From NCBI GenBank assembly GCA_025450255.1, contig JANWHV010000059.1, forward strand, positions 1 through 8,914: a DNA stretch of 8,914 bases. The letters run 5' to 3'. Position numbers and translations under genes: made by a program. Origin of the DNA: Chloroflexota bacterium. GTDB lineage: Bacteria; Chloroflexota; UBA5177; JANWHV01. Positions 1 through 6,721 of this stretch are shown here, in pieces. The notes beneath the pieces are model-generated. The model searched no databases, was not told the DNA's origin, and worked only from the letters and a program-made list of their open reading frames with translations. The number at the start of each line of letters is the position of its first letter. Positions within the stretch are counted from its first letter, which is position 1.

Positions 1-456
1 GGCATGACGCTGACGTTTTCGGTGATGTTCAAGAAGAAGACGACCGTGCAGTGGCCGGAAGAGCGCGAAGGCGTGAAGCCGCGCTACCGTGGCCGCCACG
101 TTCTGGAACGCTACGACAACGGCCTGGAGAAGTGCATAGGCTGCCAGTTGTGCGCGGGGGCATGCCCGGCGGATTGTATCCTGGTCGTAGCGGCAGAGAA
201 CACGGACACGAACAGGGTGTCACCCGGCGAGCGGTACGCCAAGCGCTACGAGATCAATATGTCGCGCTGTATCTTCTGCGGTCTGTGCGAGGAAGCGTGT
301 CCAACTGGCGCGATCGTGCTCAAGCACGATTACGAGCTTTCCGACTACGACATACCACACATGATCTACACAAAGGAAATGATGTTGGTTCCGGAGCCGA
401 GCGTGGTGAAGGATAAGCTTGCGGCGATGGCGCGAGATGCGGGTTCAGTACGGTGA
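1..456 (+). CDS. nuoI: NADH-quinone oxidoreductase subunit I (5' truncated)
   Basis: This is the electron-transfer subunit of the complex I peripheral arm. It carries clusters N6a and N6b and passes electrons towards NuoB. Two ferredoxin-type motifs are visible, numbering from the Met codon at position 4: C44-x2-C47-x2-C50-x3-C54-P and C89-x2-C92-x2-C95-x3-C99-P. The segment VQWPEE followed by RYRGRHVL is typical of the family just before the first cluster. The frame is open to base 1, and the residues before it ([10 protein letters not shown]) match the family's interior rather than its start. The Met at position 4 is therefore probably internal, and about 15-25 N-terminal residues lie outside the window. 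The stop codon overlaps the nuoJ start by 4 bases. The spacing of both cluster motifs looks intact. Confidence 0.96.
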   Translation, partial: GMTLTFSVMFKKKTTVQWPEEREGVKPRYRGRHVLERYDNGLEKCIGCQLCAGACPADCILVVAAENTDTNRVSPGERYAKRYEINMSRCIFCGLCEEACPTGAIVLKHDYELSDYDIPHMIYTKEMMLVPEPSVVKDKLAAMARDAGSVR

Positions 457-998
457 CCGTGGCATTCTGGATTACGACGGTGGTCGCGATCGTGTCGGGC
501 CTGAGTGTCATTCTGCAACGCAACCCGATCTATAGCGCGGTTTTCCTCGTCGCCAATTTTTTCTGTCTCGCTGTGTACTATGTTCTGCTGAACGCGCAGT
601 TCCTCGCGGCGGTGCAAATTATAGTCTATGCCGGCGCAATTATGGTGCTGTTCCTCTTCGTTTTGACGCTGCTGTCTCCGGGGCGAGAAGAACCGGGCGA
701 TGATCCCCTGGCCCGATTCCGCATCCCAGCAGTGATCCTGGCCGTGGTGCTCGCGGCAATCCTGGGGAAGCTATTGGCCAGCAACGCGATTCATGGCCTG
801 GTGCGTCAATCGGGCCAGGTCGTGGACGGCTCGTGTCCAACACCGAATCCCGACCACACCGGCGGCGGCCTAGGCTGCGTCAACACCATTGGCGATCAGC
901 TTTTCAGCACCTATCTCTTCCCATTCGAAGTCACGTCGTTCTTGCTGCTGCTTGCCATGCTCGGGGCCGTCATTCTCGCGAAGCGGAAGATCAGCTAG
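453..998 (+). CDS. nuoJ: NADH-quinone oxidoreductase subunit J
   Basis: This is a membrane subunit of complex I at the junction of the peripheral and membrane arms. The 181 residues are close to the family's usual 165-200. About five membrane segments can be seen (roughly residues 4-22, 29-47, 54-74, 91-110 and 157-176). The hallmark segment [17 protein letters not shown] is present with Tyr59 at the family's conserved position in TM3, the helix that forms a pi-bulge. The start is GTG in a GTGA overlap with the nuoI stop, with no strong ribosome binding site, which suggests translational coupling. An unusual Gly/Pro-rich loop between TM4 and TM5 holds two cysteines (Cys128 and Cys142). By the usual NuoJ topology this loop faces the periplasm. 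The C-terminal AKRKIS would be cytoplasmic. Identity is secure. Confidence 0.95.
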   Translation: MTVAFWITTVVAIVSGLSVILQRNPIYSAVFLVANFFCLAVYYVLLNAQFLAAVQIIVYAGAIMVLFLFVLTLLSPGREEPGDDPLARFRIPAVILAVVLAAILGKLLASNAIHGLVRQSGQVVDGSCPTPNPDHTGGGLGCVNTIGDQLFSTYLFPFEVTSFLLLLAMLGAVILAKRKIS

Positions 999-1008
999 AG
1001 GAAGGGCA

Positions 1009-1060
1009 TCGCCGCGGGCTGTGCGGCGAGCCAGAGATCGGCCTGGTGCGCGGACACCAG
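1009..1060 (+). promoter_or_regulatory. Two perfect stem-loops in the nuoJ-nuoK gap
   Basis: The only sizeable gap in the nuo block (999-1080) contains two perfect inverted repeats. One is TCGCCGC (1009-1015) with GCGGCGA (1023-1029) around a 7-base loop. The other is CTGGTG (1043-1048) with CACCAG (1055-1060) around a 6-base loop. Neither is followed by a T-run, so they are unlikely to be terminators. They lie just upstream of the nuoK ribosome binding site. A role in mRNA processing, stability or translation is inference. Confidence 0.5.
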
Positions 1061-1066
1061 CAAGTT

Positions 1067-1072
1067 AGGGAG
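1067..1072 (+). promoter_or_regulatory. nuoK ribosome binding site that selects a TTG start
   Basis: AGGGAG overlaps the first base of the upstream GTG codon (1072), so it cannot serve that codon. It lies 8 bases before the in-frame TTG at 1081, which is an ideal spacing. Together with protein length and conserved-residue numbering this favours TTG 1081 as the nuoK start. Confidence 0.65.
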
Positions 1073-1080
1073 TGACCGGC

Positions 1081-1383
1081 TTGGTATCGACATCAACGTA
1101 TCTGGTAGTCAGCGCGATCCTATTCACGCTTGGAGCTGTAGGGGTACTGGTTCGGCGCGATCCGTTGGTGATTTTCATGTGCATCGAAATGATGTTGAAT
1201 GCCGTGAACCTCACCCTGGTCACTTTCTCTAAGCACCTGCACTCACTGGATGGCCAAATATTCGTGTTTTTTGTCATGACGGTCGCGGCGGCGGAAGTTG
1301 TGATCGGCCTGGCGATCATCGTGTCGATATTCCGGTCTCGTGACGACATTAACGTCGATACAGTCAATGCGATGAAGGGTTAG
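1081..1383 (+). CDS. nuoK: NADH-quinone oxidoreductase subunit K
   Basis: This is a small three-helix membrane subunit of complex I, homologous to MrpC, lying between NuoJ/A and NuoN. The frame also contains a GTG at 1072. The TTG at 1081 is preferred because AGGGAG sits 8 bases upstream and the resulting N-terminus ([14 protein letters not shown] after the initiator) lines up with the usual M-x-P-x-x-x-Y-L start. The protein is then exactly 100 residues, the standard length. With this start the two essential membrane glutamates fall at Glu36 (in [11 protein letters not shown]) and Glu72 (in [12 protein letters not shown]), the same numbers as in E. coli NuoK. Three hydrophobic helices are visible (about 4-23, 29-49 and 60-84). 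The stop is separated from the nuoL ATG by one base. Confidence 0.95.
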   Translation: MVSTSTYLVVSAILFTLGAVGVLVRRDPLVIFMCIEMMLNAVNLTLVTFSKHLHSLDGQIFVFFVMTVAAAEVVIGLAIIVSIFRSRDDINVDTVNAMKG

Positions 1384-1384
1384 T

Positions 1385-3304
1385 ATGCACGGGTACGCGT
1401 GGCTCCTGCTTGCTCTGCCCTTAATGGGGTTCGTGGCAAACGGCGCGCTGGGGCGCCGTCTCAATAAGACCAGCATCGCCTGGATGGGGTGCGGCTCAAT
1501 TGGCGCCGCATTCGGCGTGGCGCTTATCGCCTACTTCCAACTACTGAGCTATACACCGAAAGAAATGCTCACCAAGGGTGACGTTTCTTATTACACCTGG
1601 GTGACTTCGGGTTCGCTCAAGATAGATTTTGGCATGCTGATCGATCCGTTGAGCGCGGTGATGTTGCTCATCGTTACCGGCGTGGGATTTCTTATTCACG
1701 TCTACTCGGTCGGCTACATGCAGGAGGACCAGGACTTCTCGCGATTCTTCGCGTATATGAACCTTTTTATCTTCTCGATGATCCTATTGGTGGTCGCAAA
1801 CAACTTCCTCTTCCTGCTGGTTGGCTGGGGACTGGTCGGACTATCGTCGTATTTGCTGATTGGTTTCTGGTACACGCAAATGACAGCGGTACTGGCCGCG
1901 CGCAAGGCGCTGATCATGAACGTGATGGGCGACGTCGGCATCATGCTGGCCATTTTCTTGATGGTGCGCCAGTTCGGCACGATCACCTACACGGGCGTAT
2001 TCGCCAAGGCGGCGGCGCTTCACAGCGGCGACCATGTGATAACGGCACTTTGCCTCTTGCTCCTGGTCGGGGCGGTGGCGAAGTCGGCGCAGTTGCCATT
2101 GCATACCTGGCTGCCCGATGCCATGGAGGGCCCAACCCCCGTCAGCGCGCTCATTCATGCCGCCACGATGGTCACGGCGGGCGTGTATCTCATTGCTCGC
2201 TGTCATGTGCTTTACGATCTGTCGCCCGTGGGGGCGGGTGTCGTGGCGAGCATCGGCGCGGTGACCGCGTTGCTGGCGGCCACAATCGCGCTGGTGCAAA
2301 ACGACATCAAGCGGGTGCTCGCGTATTCCACGATGAGCCAGATCGGCTACATGTTTCTCGCGGTGGGCGTCGGCGCCTACGCGTCCGGTATGTTCCACCT
2401 GATGACGCACGCCTTCTTCAAGGCGCTGCTCTTCATGGGCGCGGGCAGCGTGATCCATGCGCTGGGTGGAGAGCAAGACATACGCAAGATGGGCGCGCTT
2501 CGCAGCCGCCTTCCGCGTACCTATCTGCTGTTTACCGTCGGCGTATTGGCGATAGCGGGCGTGCCGCCGCTGTCCGGATTCTGGAGCAAGGACGACATTC
2601 TCGCCCATACGTGGGCCTGGAGCGATTGGCACGTCGTGCTCTGGGGCATGGCGGTGTTGACGGCGGGATTGACTTCGATTTACATGTTCAGACTCTGGTA
2701 TCTCACGTTCCACGGCCGGTCCAGAGTTGACAAAGAAGTCGCGGCGCATGTGCACGAGCCGGGCCCGTCGATGCTCATACCAATGGGACTGCTGGCAATA
2801 GCCGCGGCCGTGGGCGGCTTCATCCAGATTCCGACCTTTCCGAAGTTTGCCGAATGGCTGGAGCCGGTCTTTGGCCAGTTTACCGGCAAGTATTTCCTGC
2901 CGAATGCGCGAAATGCGGACGTCGACTTTCAATGGGGCGCGTTCGCGCTGATCCTGGCTCTCATCGCGGGCGGTTGGTTTATCGCGCGCGACATGTACCG
3001 GCTGGGGCCTCGTCCGCGAATGAAGGGCGCGCTCGTCCCGCTCTATACGTTTCTGCTGGAAAAGTGGTATTTCGACAAGCTTTACAACGTGCTGTTTGAG
3101 CGGCCCGCATATTGGCTAGCCGACGTCGGCTGGCGATGGCTCGATCGCAACGTAATCGACAATCTGGTGAATGGCGTAACGCGTGGTGTGCGAAACGCTA
3201 GCGACGATCTTCGGCCTGTGGAATCTGGCTACGTGCGAACCTACGCGCTGTCGTTGGTGGTGGGCGTGCTGGTGGTTCTCGTGCTCGCCATAGGGCAGCG
3301 GTAA
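1385..3304 (+). CDS. nuoL: NADH-quinone oxidoreductase subunit L
   Basis: This is the distal antiporter-like proton-pumping subunit of complex I, homologous to MrpA. Its 639 residues are normal length and include the C-terminal part (about 540-639) that supplies the long lateral helix and last TM. Conserved pump residues seen are Lys233 (VAKSAQLPLHTWLPD), His258, Lys309 (NDIKRVLAYST), His338, His342 and Lys346 (HLMTHAFFKALLF), and Lys402 (GFWSKDDIL). Asp183 is also kept. At the TM5 position where the family has GWE, this protein has G-W-G (Gly149). Where NRVGD is usual it has NVMGD (Val180), so a Glu and an Arg expected from E. coli Glu144 and Arg175 are absent. The start is ATG with AAGGG (1375-1379) five bases upstream. 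The frame is otherwise intact, so this looks like a functional variant, not a pseudogene. Confidence 0.96.
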   Translation: MHGYAWLLLALPLMGFVANGALGRRLNKTSIAWMGCGSIGAAFGVALIAYFQLLSYTPKEMLTKGDVSYYTWVTSGSLKIDFGMLIDPLSAVMLLIVTGVGFLIHVYSVGYMQEDQDFSRFFAYMNLFIFSMILLVVANNFLFLLVGWGLVGLSSYLLIGFWYTQMTAVLAARKALIMNVMGDVGIMLAIFLMVRQFGTITYTGVFAKAAALHSGDHVITALCLLLLVGAVAKSAQLPLHTWLPDAMEGPTPVSALIHAATMVTAGVYLIARCHVLYDLSPVGAGVVASIGAVTALLAATIALVQNDIKRVLAYSTMSQIGYMFLAVGVGAYASGMFHLMTHAFFKALLFMGAGSVIHALGGEQDIRKMGALRSRLPRTYLLFTVGVLAIAGVPPLSGFWSKDDILAHTWAWSDWHVVLWGMAVLTAGLTSIYMFRLWYLTFHGRSRVDKEVAAHVHEPGPSMLIPMGLLAIAAAVGGFIQIPTFPKFAEWLEPVFGQFTGKYFLPNARNADVDFQWGAFALILALIAGGWFIARDMYRLGPRPRMKGALVPLYTFLLEKWYFDKLYNVLFERPAYWLADVGWRWLDRNVIDNLVNGVTRGVRNASDDLRPVESGYVRTYALSLVVGVLVVLVLAIGQR

Positions 3305-3314
3305 AGGAGAGATT

Positions 3315-4814
3315 GTGCTTCAAACCATATTGCTGCTGCCATTCGTCGCCGCTGCTACGGTGCTGTTGTTCGGCGTAACCAAGCGAATCGCCTTTGCTGC
3401 CGCGTTGGCCTTCTCGCTGGGCTCGTTGATCGTAGTGACGGTGGCATACCTGCAGTACAGAGGCGAGCCGCTGTCGGCAGGGGCGTATGAGCTAAACGCG
3501 CCATGGATTCCGCAGCTTAGCATTGATTTTCATTTCGGGTACGACGGCATGAGCTTGTTGTTCATGCTCCTTACCACAATATTGACAATCGTGTCCGTTC
3601 TGGTGGCGTGGTTTACGGTAACGGATCGGCTCAGAATCTATCTCAGCCTGCTGCTGTTTCTTGAGGGCTCGCTTATTGGCGTCTTCATGTCGCTTGACCT
3701 CGTGTTGTTCTACTTCTTCTGGGAAGCGGTGCTGATTCCCGCATATTTCCTGATCGGGGCCTGGGGGGGCGAGCGGCGGGTCTACGCGGCGTTCAAATAC
3801 ATCATCTATACGATGCTTGGCAGCCTGCTGATGCTTGTCGGCATCCTGGCGTTGTTTGCCGAAAGCAGTCCCCACAGCTTTGATCTTCTGCAGCTAATAG
3901 GTCATCCGCTTACGGGCGACACGCAGAAGGCGGTATTTCTGGCCTTTGCGCTGGCTTTCGCCATCAAGGCGGCAGTCTTTCCGTTCCATAGTTGGGTGCC
4001 CGACGTATACACGGAATCGTCGCCGCCAACCGCGATTATCGTGTCTGGCGTTTTGAGCAAAATGGGGATCTATGGATTCCTCCGCCTGTGCCTGCCGCTG
4101 TTCCCCGATGCGTCGCGTTTTTTCGCGCCCGCGATTATGGTGCTGGCAGCAGTTGGCATCGTCTATGGAGCGCTGCTCGCACTGGCGCAAAGTGATATAA
4201 AGCGGCTGGTTGCGTGCAGCAGCATCGCCCATCTGGGCTTCATCACGCTCGGCATTTTCAGCTTGTCCACGCAGGGTCTGCAAGGAGCCACGCTGCAATC
4301 CGTTAATCATGGGATTACGATTGCGGCGCTCTTCGCGATTGTGGCGGTTATCGCGGCCCGGTGGGGGACGTCGGACCTGGGCGCTCTTGGCGGGTTGGCG
4401 ACAAAAGCGCCGATTCTGGCGGCGATATTCCTGGTCGCCACGCTCTCGTCGCTGGGCTTGCCGGGCTTGAACGGATTCTCCGGTGAGTTCTTGATCCTCG
4501 TCGGCACATTCCAGGCAAATGTGGCCGATGCCGTGGTCGGTACCATTGGCGTGGTACTCGCCGCCGCGTACATGATGCGATTGTTCCAGGGATCCGTGCA
4601 CGGGCCGCTCGGCTCGGCGGTCGCGGCTGGCCCCGCGGCCGCGCCGGCCGGTACCGCCGCGTCGTGGTTCTCGGAGCTGTCATTGGCACAGTACGTGGCT
4701 ATCCTCCCGTTGCTCGTGCTCATGGTGTGGATTGGCGTCGCGCCGGGCGGCTGGCTGAATCCAACCATGCAATTCGCCCACTCCGTAGTGACCATTGTCG
4801 GAGGTCGCCCGTGA
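3315..4814 (+). CDS. nuoM: NADH-quinone oxidoreductase subunit M
   Basis: This is the central antiporter-like proton-pumping subunit of complex I, homologous to MrpD. It has 499 residues, close to the family norm, and is hydrophobic throughout with about 14 membrane segments. Key charged residues are all present: Glu137 (FFWEAVLIPAYFLIG), Lys218 (FAIKAAVFPFHSWVPD), Lys249 (LSKMGIYGF), Lys293... in the QSDIKRLVA segment near 292-300, and Glu391 (GFSGEFLIL). The start is GTG, with AAGGAGA (3304-3310) directly upstream at good spacing and only 10 bases after the nuoL stop. Between the penultimate helices a short Ala/Gly/Pro-rich stretch (about residues 435-449) looks like a lineage-specific loop insertion. 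The stop overlaps the nuoN GTG by 4 bases. Confidence 0.96.
   Translation: MLQTILLLPFVAAATVLLFGVTKRIAFAAALAFSLGSLIVVTVAYLQYRGEPLSAGAYELNAPWIPQLSIDFHFGYDGMSLLFMLLTTILTIVSVLVAWFTVTDRLRIYLSLLLFLEGSLIGVFMSLDLVLFYFFWEAVLIPAYFLIGAWGGERRVYAAFKYIIYTMLGSLLMLVGILALFAESSPHSFDLLQLIGHPLTGDTQKAVFLAFALAFAIKAAVFPFHSWVPDVYTESSPPTAIIVSGVLSKMGIYGFLRLCLPLFPDASRFFAPAIMVLAAVGIVYGALLALAQSDIKRLVACSSIAHLGFITLGIFSLSTQGLQGATLQSVNHGITIAALFAIVAVIAARWGTSDLGALGGLATKAPILAAIFLVATLSSLGLPGLNGFSGEFLILVGTFQANVADAVVGTIGVVLAAAYMMRLFQGSVHGPLGSAVAAGPAAAPAGTAASWFSELSLAQYVAILPLLVLMVWIGVAPGGWLNPTMQFAHSVVTIVGGRP
4800..4804 (+). promoter_or_regulatory. nuoN ribosome binding site
   Basis: GGAGG lies 6 bases upstream of GTG 4811, inside the last codons of nuoM. 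It supports GTG 4811 as the nuoN start over in-frame starts further upstream, which would bury the start deep inside nuoM and add an unconserved, non-hydrophobic extension. Confidence 0.7.
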
Positions 4815-6280
4815 CCGTGGAGTATCCCTTGGCGGTTGATTTTACGGTCGTCCTGCCCGAGCTAATCGTCACGCTCACCGCCCTGATAGTGATCGTCGCG
4901 GACCTTTATCTGCCGGTTTCGCGGCGTCGATGGCTGGGCTGGCTGAGTATCGCGGGTCTGGTGGTCGCGTTCATCGACGTGATCGCTCAGCACGATGCCC
5001 ATAAGGTCGGATTCTCCGGGAGCGTGGTGCTGGATGGCTTTTCGCTGTTCTGCGATGGCGTGATGCTGACGGCCGGCATTCTGACGCTGTTGATGTCGAT
5101 GGACTATCTTGAGCGCGAGCACATAAACCTTGGCGAGTACTACGTACTCGTCCTGGGGACGCTCAGCGGCATGATGCTCATGACCGCGGCGAATAGCCTT
5201 ATCGTGATCTTTCTGGCGCTTGAGCTGTTCTCGATCTGCCTCTACGTGCTTGCGGGCTTTGAACGAACGCGGGGGAAGTCGCAGGAGGCGGCGCTCAAGT
5301 ATTTCCTCCTGAGCGCCTTCGCCTCGGGCTTCCTGCTGTACGGCATGGCGCTGGTATATGGGGCCACGGGATCCACGATGCTGCCGGAGATAGCGGCGTT
5401 CTTGAAGACCGGCTCGCCCGGAACCGATCCGGTGCTGTTGGCGGGCATGGCGTTGATGCTGGTCGGTTTCGCCTTCAAGATGTCCGCAGTGCCGTTCCAT
5501 AATTGGACCCCTGACGTATATGAAGGGTCGCCGACGCCGATTACGGCCCTGATGTCCGTTGGTACGAAGCTTGCCGCGTTCGCGGCATTTATCAGGCTGT
5601 TCGGCGCGGCGTTGCCGGCGATCCATGCGAACTGGGTTGCCTTAGTGTGGTTTCTCGCGGTTATCACGATGGTCGTCGGTAATGTCGCGGCAGTGGTGCA
5701 GACGAATGTCAAGCGCATGCTTGCCTATTCAAGTGTCGCGCACGCGGGGTATTTGCTGATAGCCGTCTATACGGCGCGAGGAGACGGCAGCAGCGGCGAC
5801 GGCGTGCCGAGCCTGCTGTTTTACTTCGCGATCTACGCGTTAATGAATATAGGGGCCTTCGCGGTCGTTACGGTGCTCAGTCGAACGGGCGAGGACAATA
5901 CGATGCTCGACGACTTCGCGGGGTTGGGCCGGCGACATCCTGGGGTGGCCGGCTCGATGGCTCTCTTCATGTTTTCGCTCGCCAGCTTCCCGCCGACGGC
6001 CGGATTCTGGGCTAAATTCTACGTGTTCCAGACGGCGCTACAGGCAGGGCACGGCGAGCTTGCGGTGATTGGCGTACTGTGCAGCCTGGTGTCAGTTTTC
6101 TATTACCTGCGCGTGGTCTACGTGATGTACTTCCGCGGACTCGCTGATGTGCCGCGAAGCTTCACCGTGCCAGCGGCGTTGACCAGCGTGCTCGTGTTCA
6201 CCGTTGCCGGTACCGTGGTGTTTGGCTTCTGGCCTTCCGGCGTGCTGTCGCTGGCCCAGGGTGCGAGATTGCTTTTGTAA
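4811..6280 (+). CDS. nuoN: NADH-quinone oxidoreductase subunit N
   Basis: This is the proximal antiporter-like proton-pumping subunit of complex I, next to NuoK. It has 489 residues from the GTG at 4811, matching the usual 480-500. Conserved pump residues are visible: Glu138 (LALELFSICLYVLAGF), Lys223 (AFKMSAVPFHNWTPDVYEG), Lys253 (GTKLAAFAAF), the segment TNVKRMLAYSSVAHAGY (298-314) and Lys402 (GFWAKFYVF). The start is chosen for the GTGA overlap with the nuoM stop, the GGAGG 6 bases upstream, and an N-terminus (about residues 8-32) that begins directly with TM1 as in the family. The first ten bases (GTGACCGTGG) are identical to those of nuoJ. This appears to be the last gene of the nuo operon; no canonical terminator with a T-run is seen right after it. 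Confidence 0.96.
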   Translation: MTVEYPLAVDFTVVLPELIVTLTALIVIVADLYLPVSRRRWLGWLSIAGLVVAFIDVIAQHDAHKVGFSGSVVLDGFSLFCDGVMLTAGILTLLMSMDYLEREHINLGEYYVLVLGTLSGMMLMTAANSLIVIFLALELFSICLYVLAGFERTRGKSQEAALKYFLLSAFASGFLLYGMALVYGATGSTMLPEIAAFLKTGSPGTDPVLLAGMALMLVGFAFKMSAVPFHNWTPDVYEGSPTPITALMSVGTKLAAFAAFIRLFGAALPAIHANWVALVWFLAVITMVVGNVAAVVQTNVKRMLAYSSVAHAGYLLIAVYTARGDGSSGDGVPSLLFYFAIYALMNIGAFAVVTVLSRTGEDNTMLDDFAGLGRRHPGVAGSMALFMFSLASFPPTAGFWAKFYVFQTALQAGHGELAVIGVLCSLVSVFYYLRVVYVMYFRGLADVPRSFTVPAALTSVLVFTVAGTVVFGFWPSGVLSLAQGARLLL

Positions 6281-6315
6281 CTCGCTTGGAGAAGGCGTTA
6301 GAACTGGCCACGGAA

Positions 6316-6361
6316 CGATTCCCCAATCGGGTGATATCGTTATATCCCAGGACGTGTACAC
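6316..6361 (+). promoter_or_regulatory. Cluster of three palindromes, operator-like
   Basis: Downstream of nuoN there are three palindromic elements in 46 bases. They are CGATT-CCCC-AATCG (6316-6329), GATAT-CGTT-ATATC (6333-6346) and GTGTACAC (6354-6361), with centres about 17-18 bases apart. The AT-rich middle element stands out in GC-rich DNA and resembles a dimeric repressor site. A weak -10-like TACACT (6357-6362) overlaps the third. They precede the small gene at 6410, so an operator/promoter role for that gene is inferred. The first could instead be a weak hairpin after nuoN, but it lacks a T-run. Confidence 0.35.
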
Positions 6362-6395
6362 TACAAGCAAGATGTTTGGCTGCCATCGCGCCGTC

Positions 6396-6401
6396 GGGAG
6401 G
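6396..6401 (+). promoter_or_regulatory. Strong ribosome binding site of the 42-residue ORF
   Basis: GGGAGG sits 8 bases upstream of ATG 6410. The block around it (GGGAGG, a T-rich spacer, then CATGA) closely resembles the one before the gene at 6912. This is the best single argument that the short ORF is translated. Confidence 0.6.
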
Positions 6402-6409
6402 CGTTTTCC

Positions 6410-6538
6410 ATGATCACAACCATTATCGCGGGGCTCATTGGCGCGATCATCGTCGCGCGAGCCAAACCTCATCCTCGCGCGGTTCCGGTGAGAGTGCGCT
6501 CTGAGGACCGATCGGCTCGCGTGCGACGACGGCGGTAG
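6410..6538 (+). CDS. Small hypothetical membrane protein with Arg-rich tail (42 aa)
   Basis: The gene is not recognised. The predicted protein has 42 residues. Residues 2-16 (ITTIIAGLIGAIIVA) form one short hydrophobic segment. The rest is strongly basic: ten Arg and one Lys fall from residue 17 on, ending in four arginines. This predicts a single membrane anchor with a cytoplasmic Arg-rich tail that could contact lipid head groups or nucleic acid; that role is inference. Translation is supported by GGGAGG 8 bases before the ATG. A 13-codon frame starting at ATG 6372 ends in the ATGA that contains this start codon. The stop is followed at once by a perfect hairpin. The hydrophobic part is vaguely like the start of GlsB/YeaQ-type small membrane proteins, but it is too short to assign. 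It could also be spurious. Confidence 0.5.
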   Translation: MITTIIAGLIGAIIVARAKPHPRAVPVRVRSEDRSARVRRRR

Positions 6539-6564
6539 CCACGGTCTCGTGGCCTGCTTTCAGG
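6538..6564 (+). other. Two adjacent stem-loops after the small ORF
   Basis: GCCACG (6538-6543) pairs with CGTGGC (6548-6553) across a GTCT loop. CCTG (6553-6556) pairs with CAGG (6561-6564) across a CTTT loop. They begin at the last base of the small ORF's stop codon, where a terminator or 3'-end stabiliser would sit. There is no T-run, so intrinsic termination is doubtful. Confidence 0.35.
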
Positions 6565-6675
6565 GTCGATCCTGGCCGATCCGGGCGATAGCGTCCTCGG
6601 GTTCCCACGCCGTCGACGGACGATCGGCGATTGGGCGCGCGTATGCCACCCCGATTTCTCCGCGTCGCCAGCCTA

Positions 6676-6710
6676 CAATCGGGCACGATCGCAGCCGATT
6701 GCGCTATTTT
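6676..6710 (+). terminator. Possible intrinsic terminator
   Basis: CAATCGG (6676-6682) pairs perfectly with CCGATTG (6695-6701) across a 12-base loop that itself contains CGATCG. Three bases later comes TATTTT (6705-6710). The stem is short, only moderately GC-rich, with a long loop and a weak T-tract, so the call is tentative. Its place between the small gene and the promoter-like site at 6722 fits the end of one transcription unit. Confidence 0.3.
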
Positions 6711-6721
6711 CCCGTGACTCA

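Noticed and set aside
1841..2932. 363-codon open frame on the minus strand inside nuoL
   Set aside because: It lies wholly antisense to a well-conserved nuoL, and its His/Arg/Gln-rich composition is typical of the reverse shadow of a GC-rich hydrophobic gene.
3894..4601. 235-codon minus-strand frame inside nuoM
   Set aside because: It is antisense to conserved NuoM, Arg/Gln-rich, with no recognisable domain.
4664..4810. Upstream extension of nuoN to a start inside nuoM
   Set aside because: The added 49 residues are Arg-rich and not membrane-like, overlap nuoM in another frame, and GTG 4811 has a good ribosome binding site.
4862..5626. 254-codon minus-strand frame inside nuoN
   Set aside because: It is a shadow of nuoN: Arg/His/Gln-rich, no conserved features.
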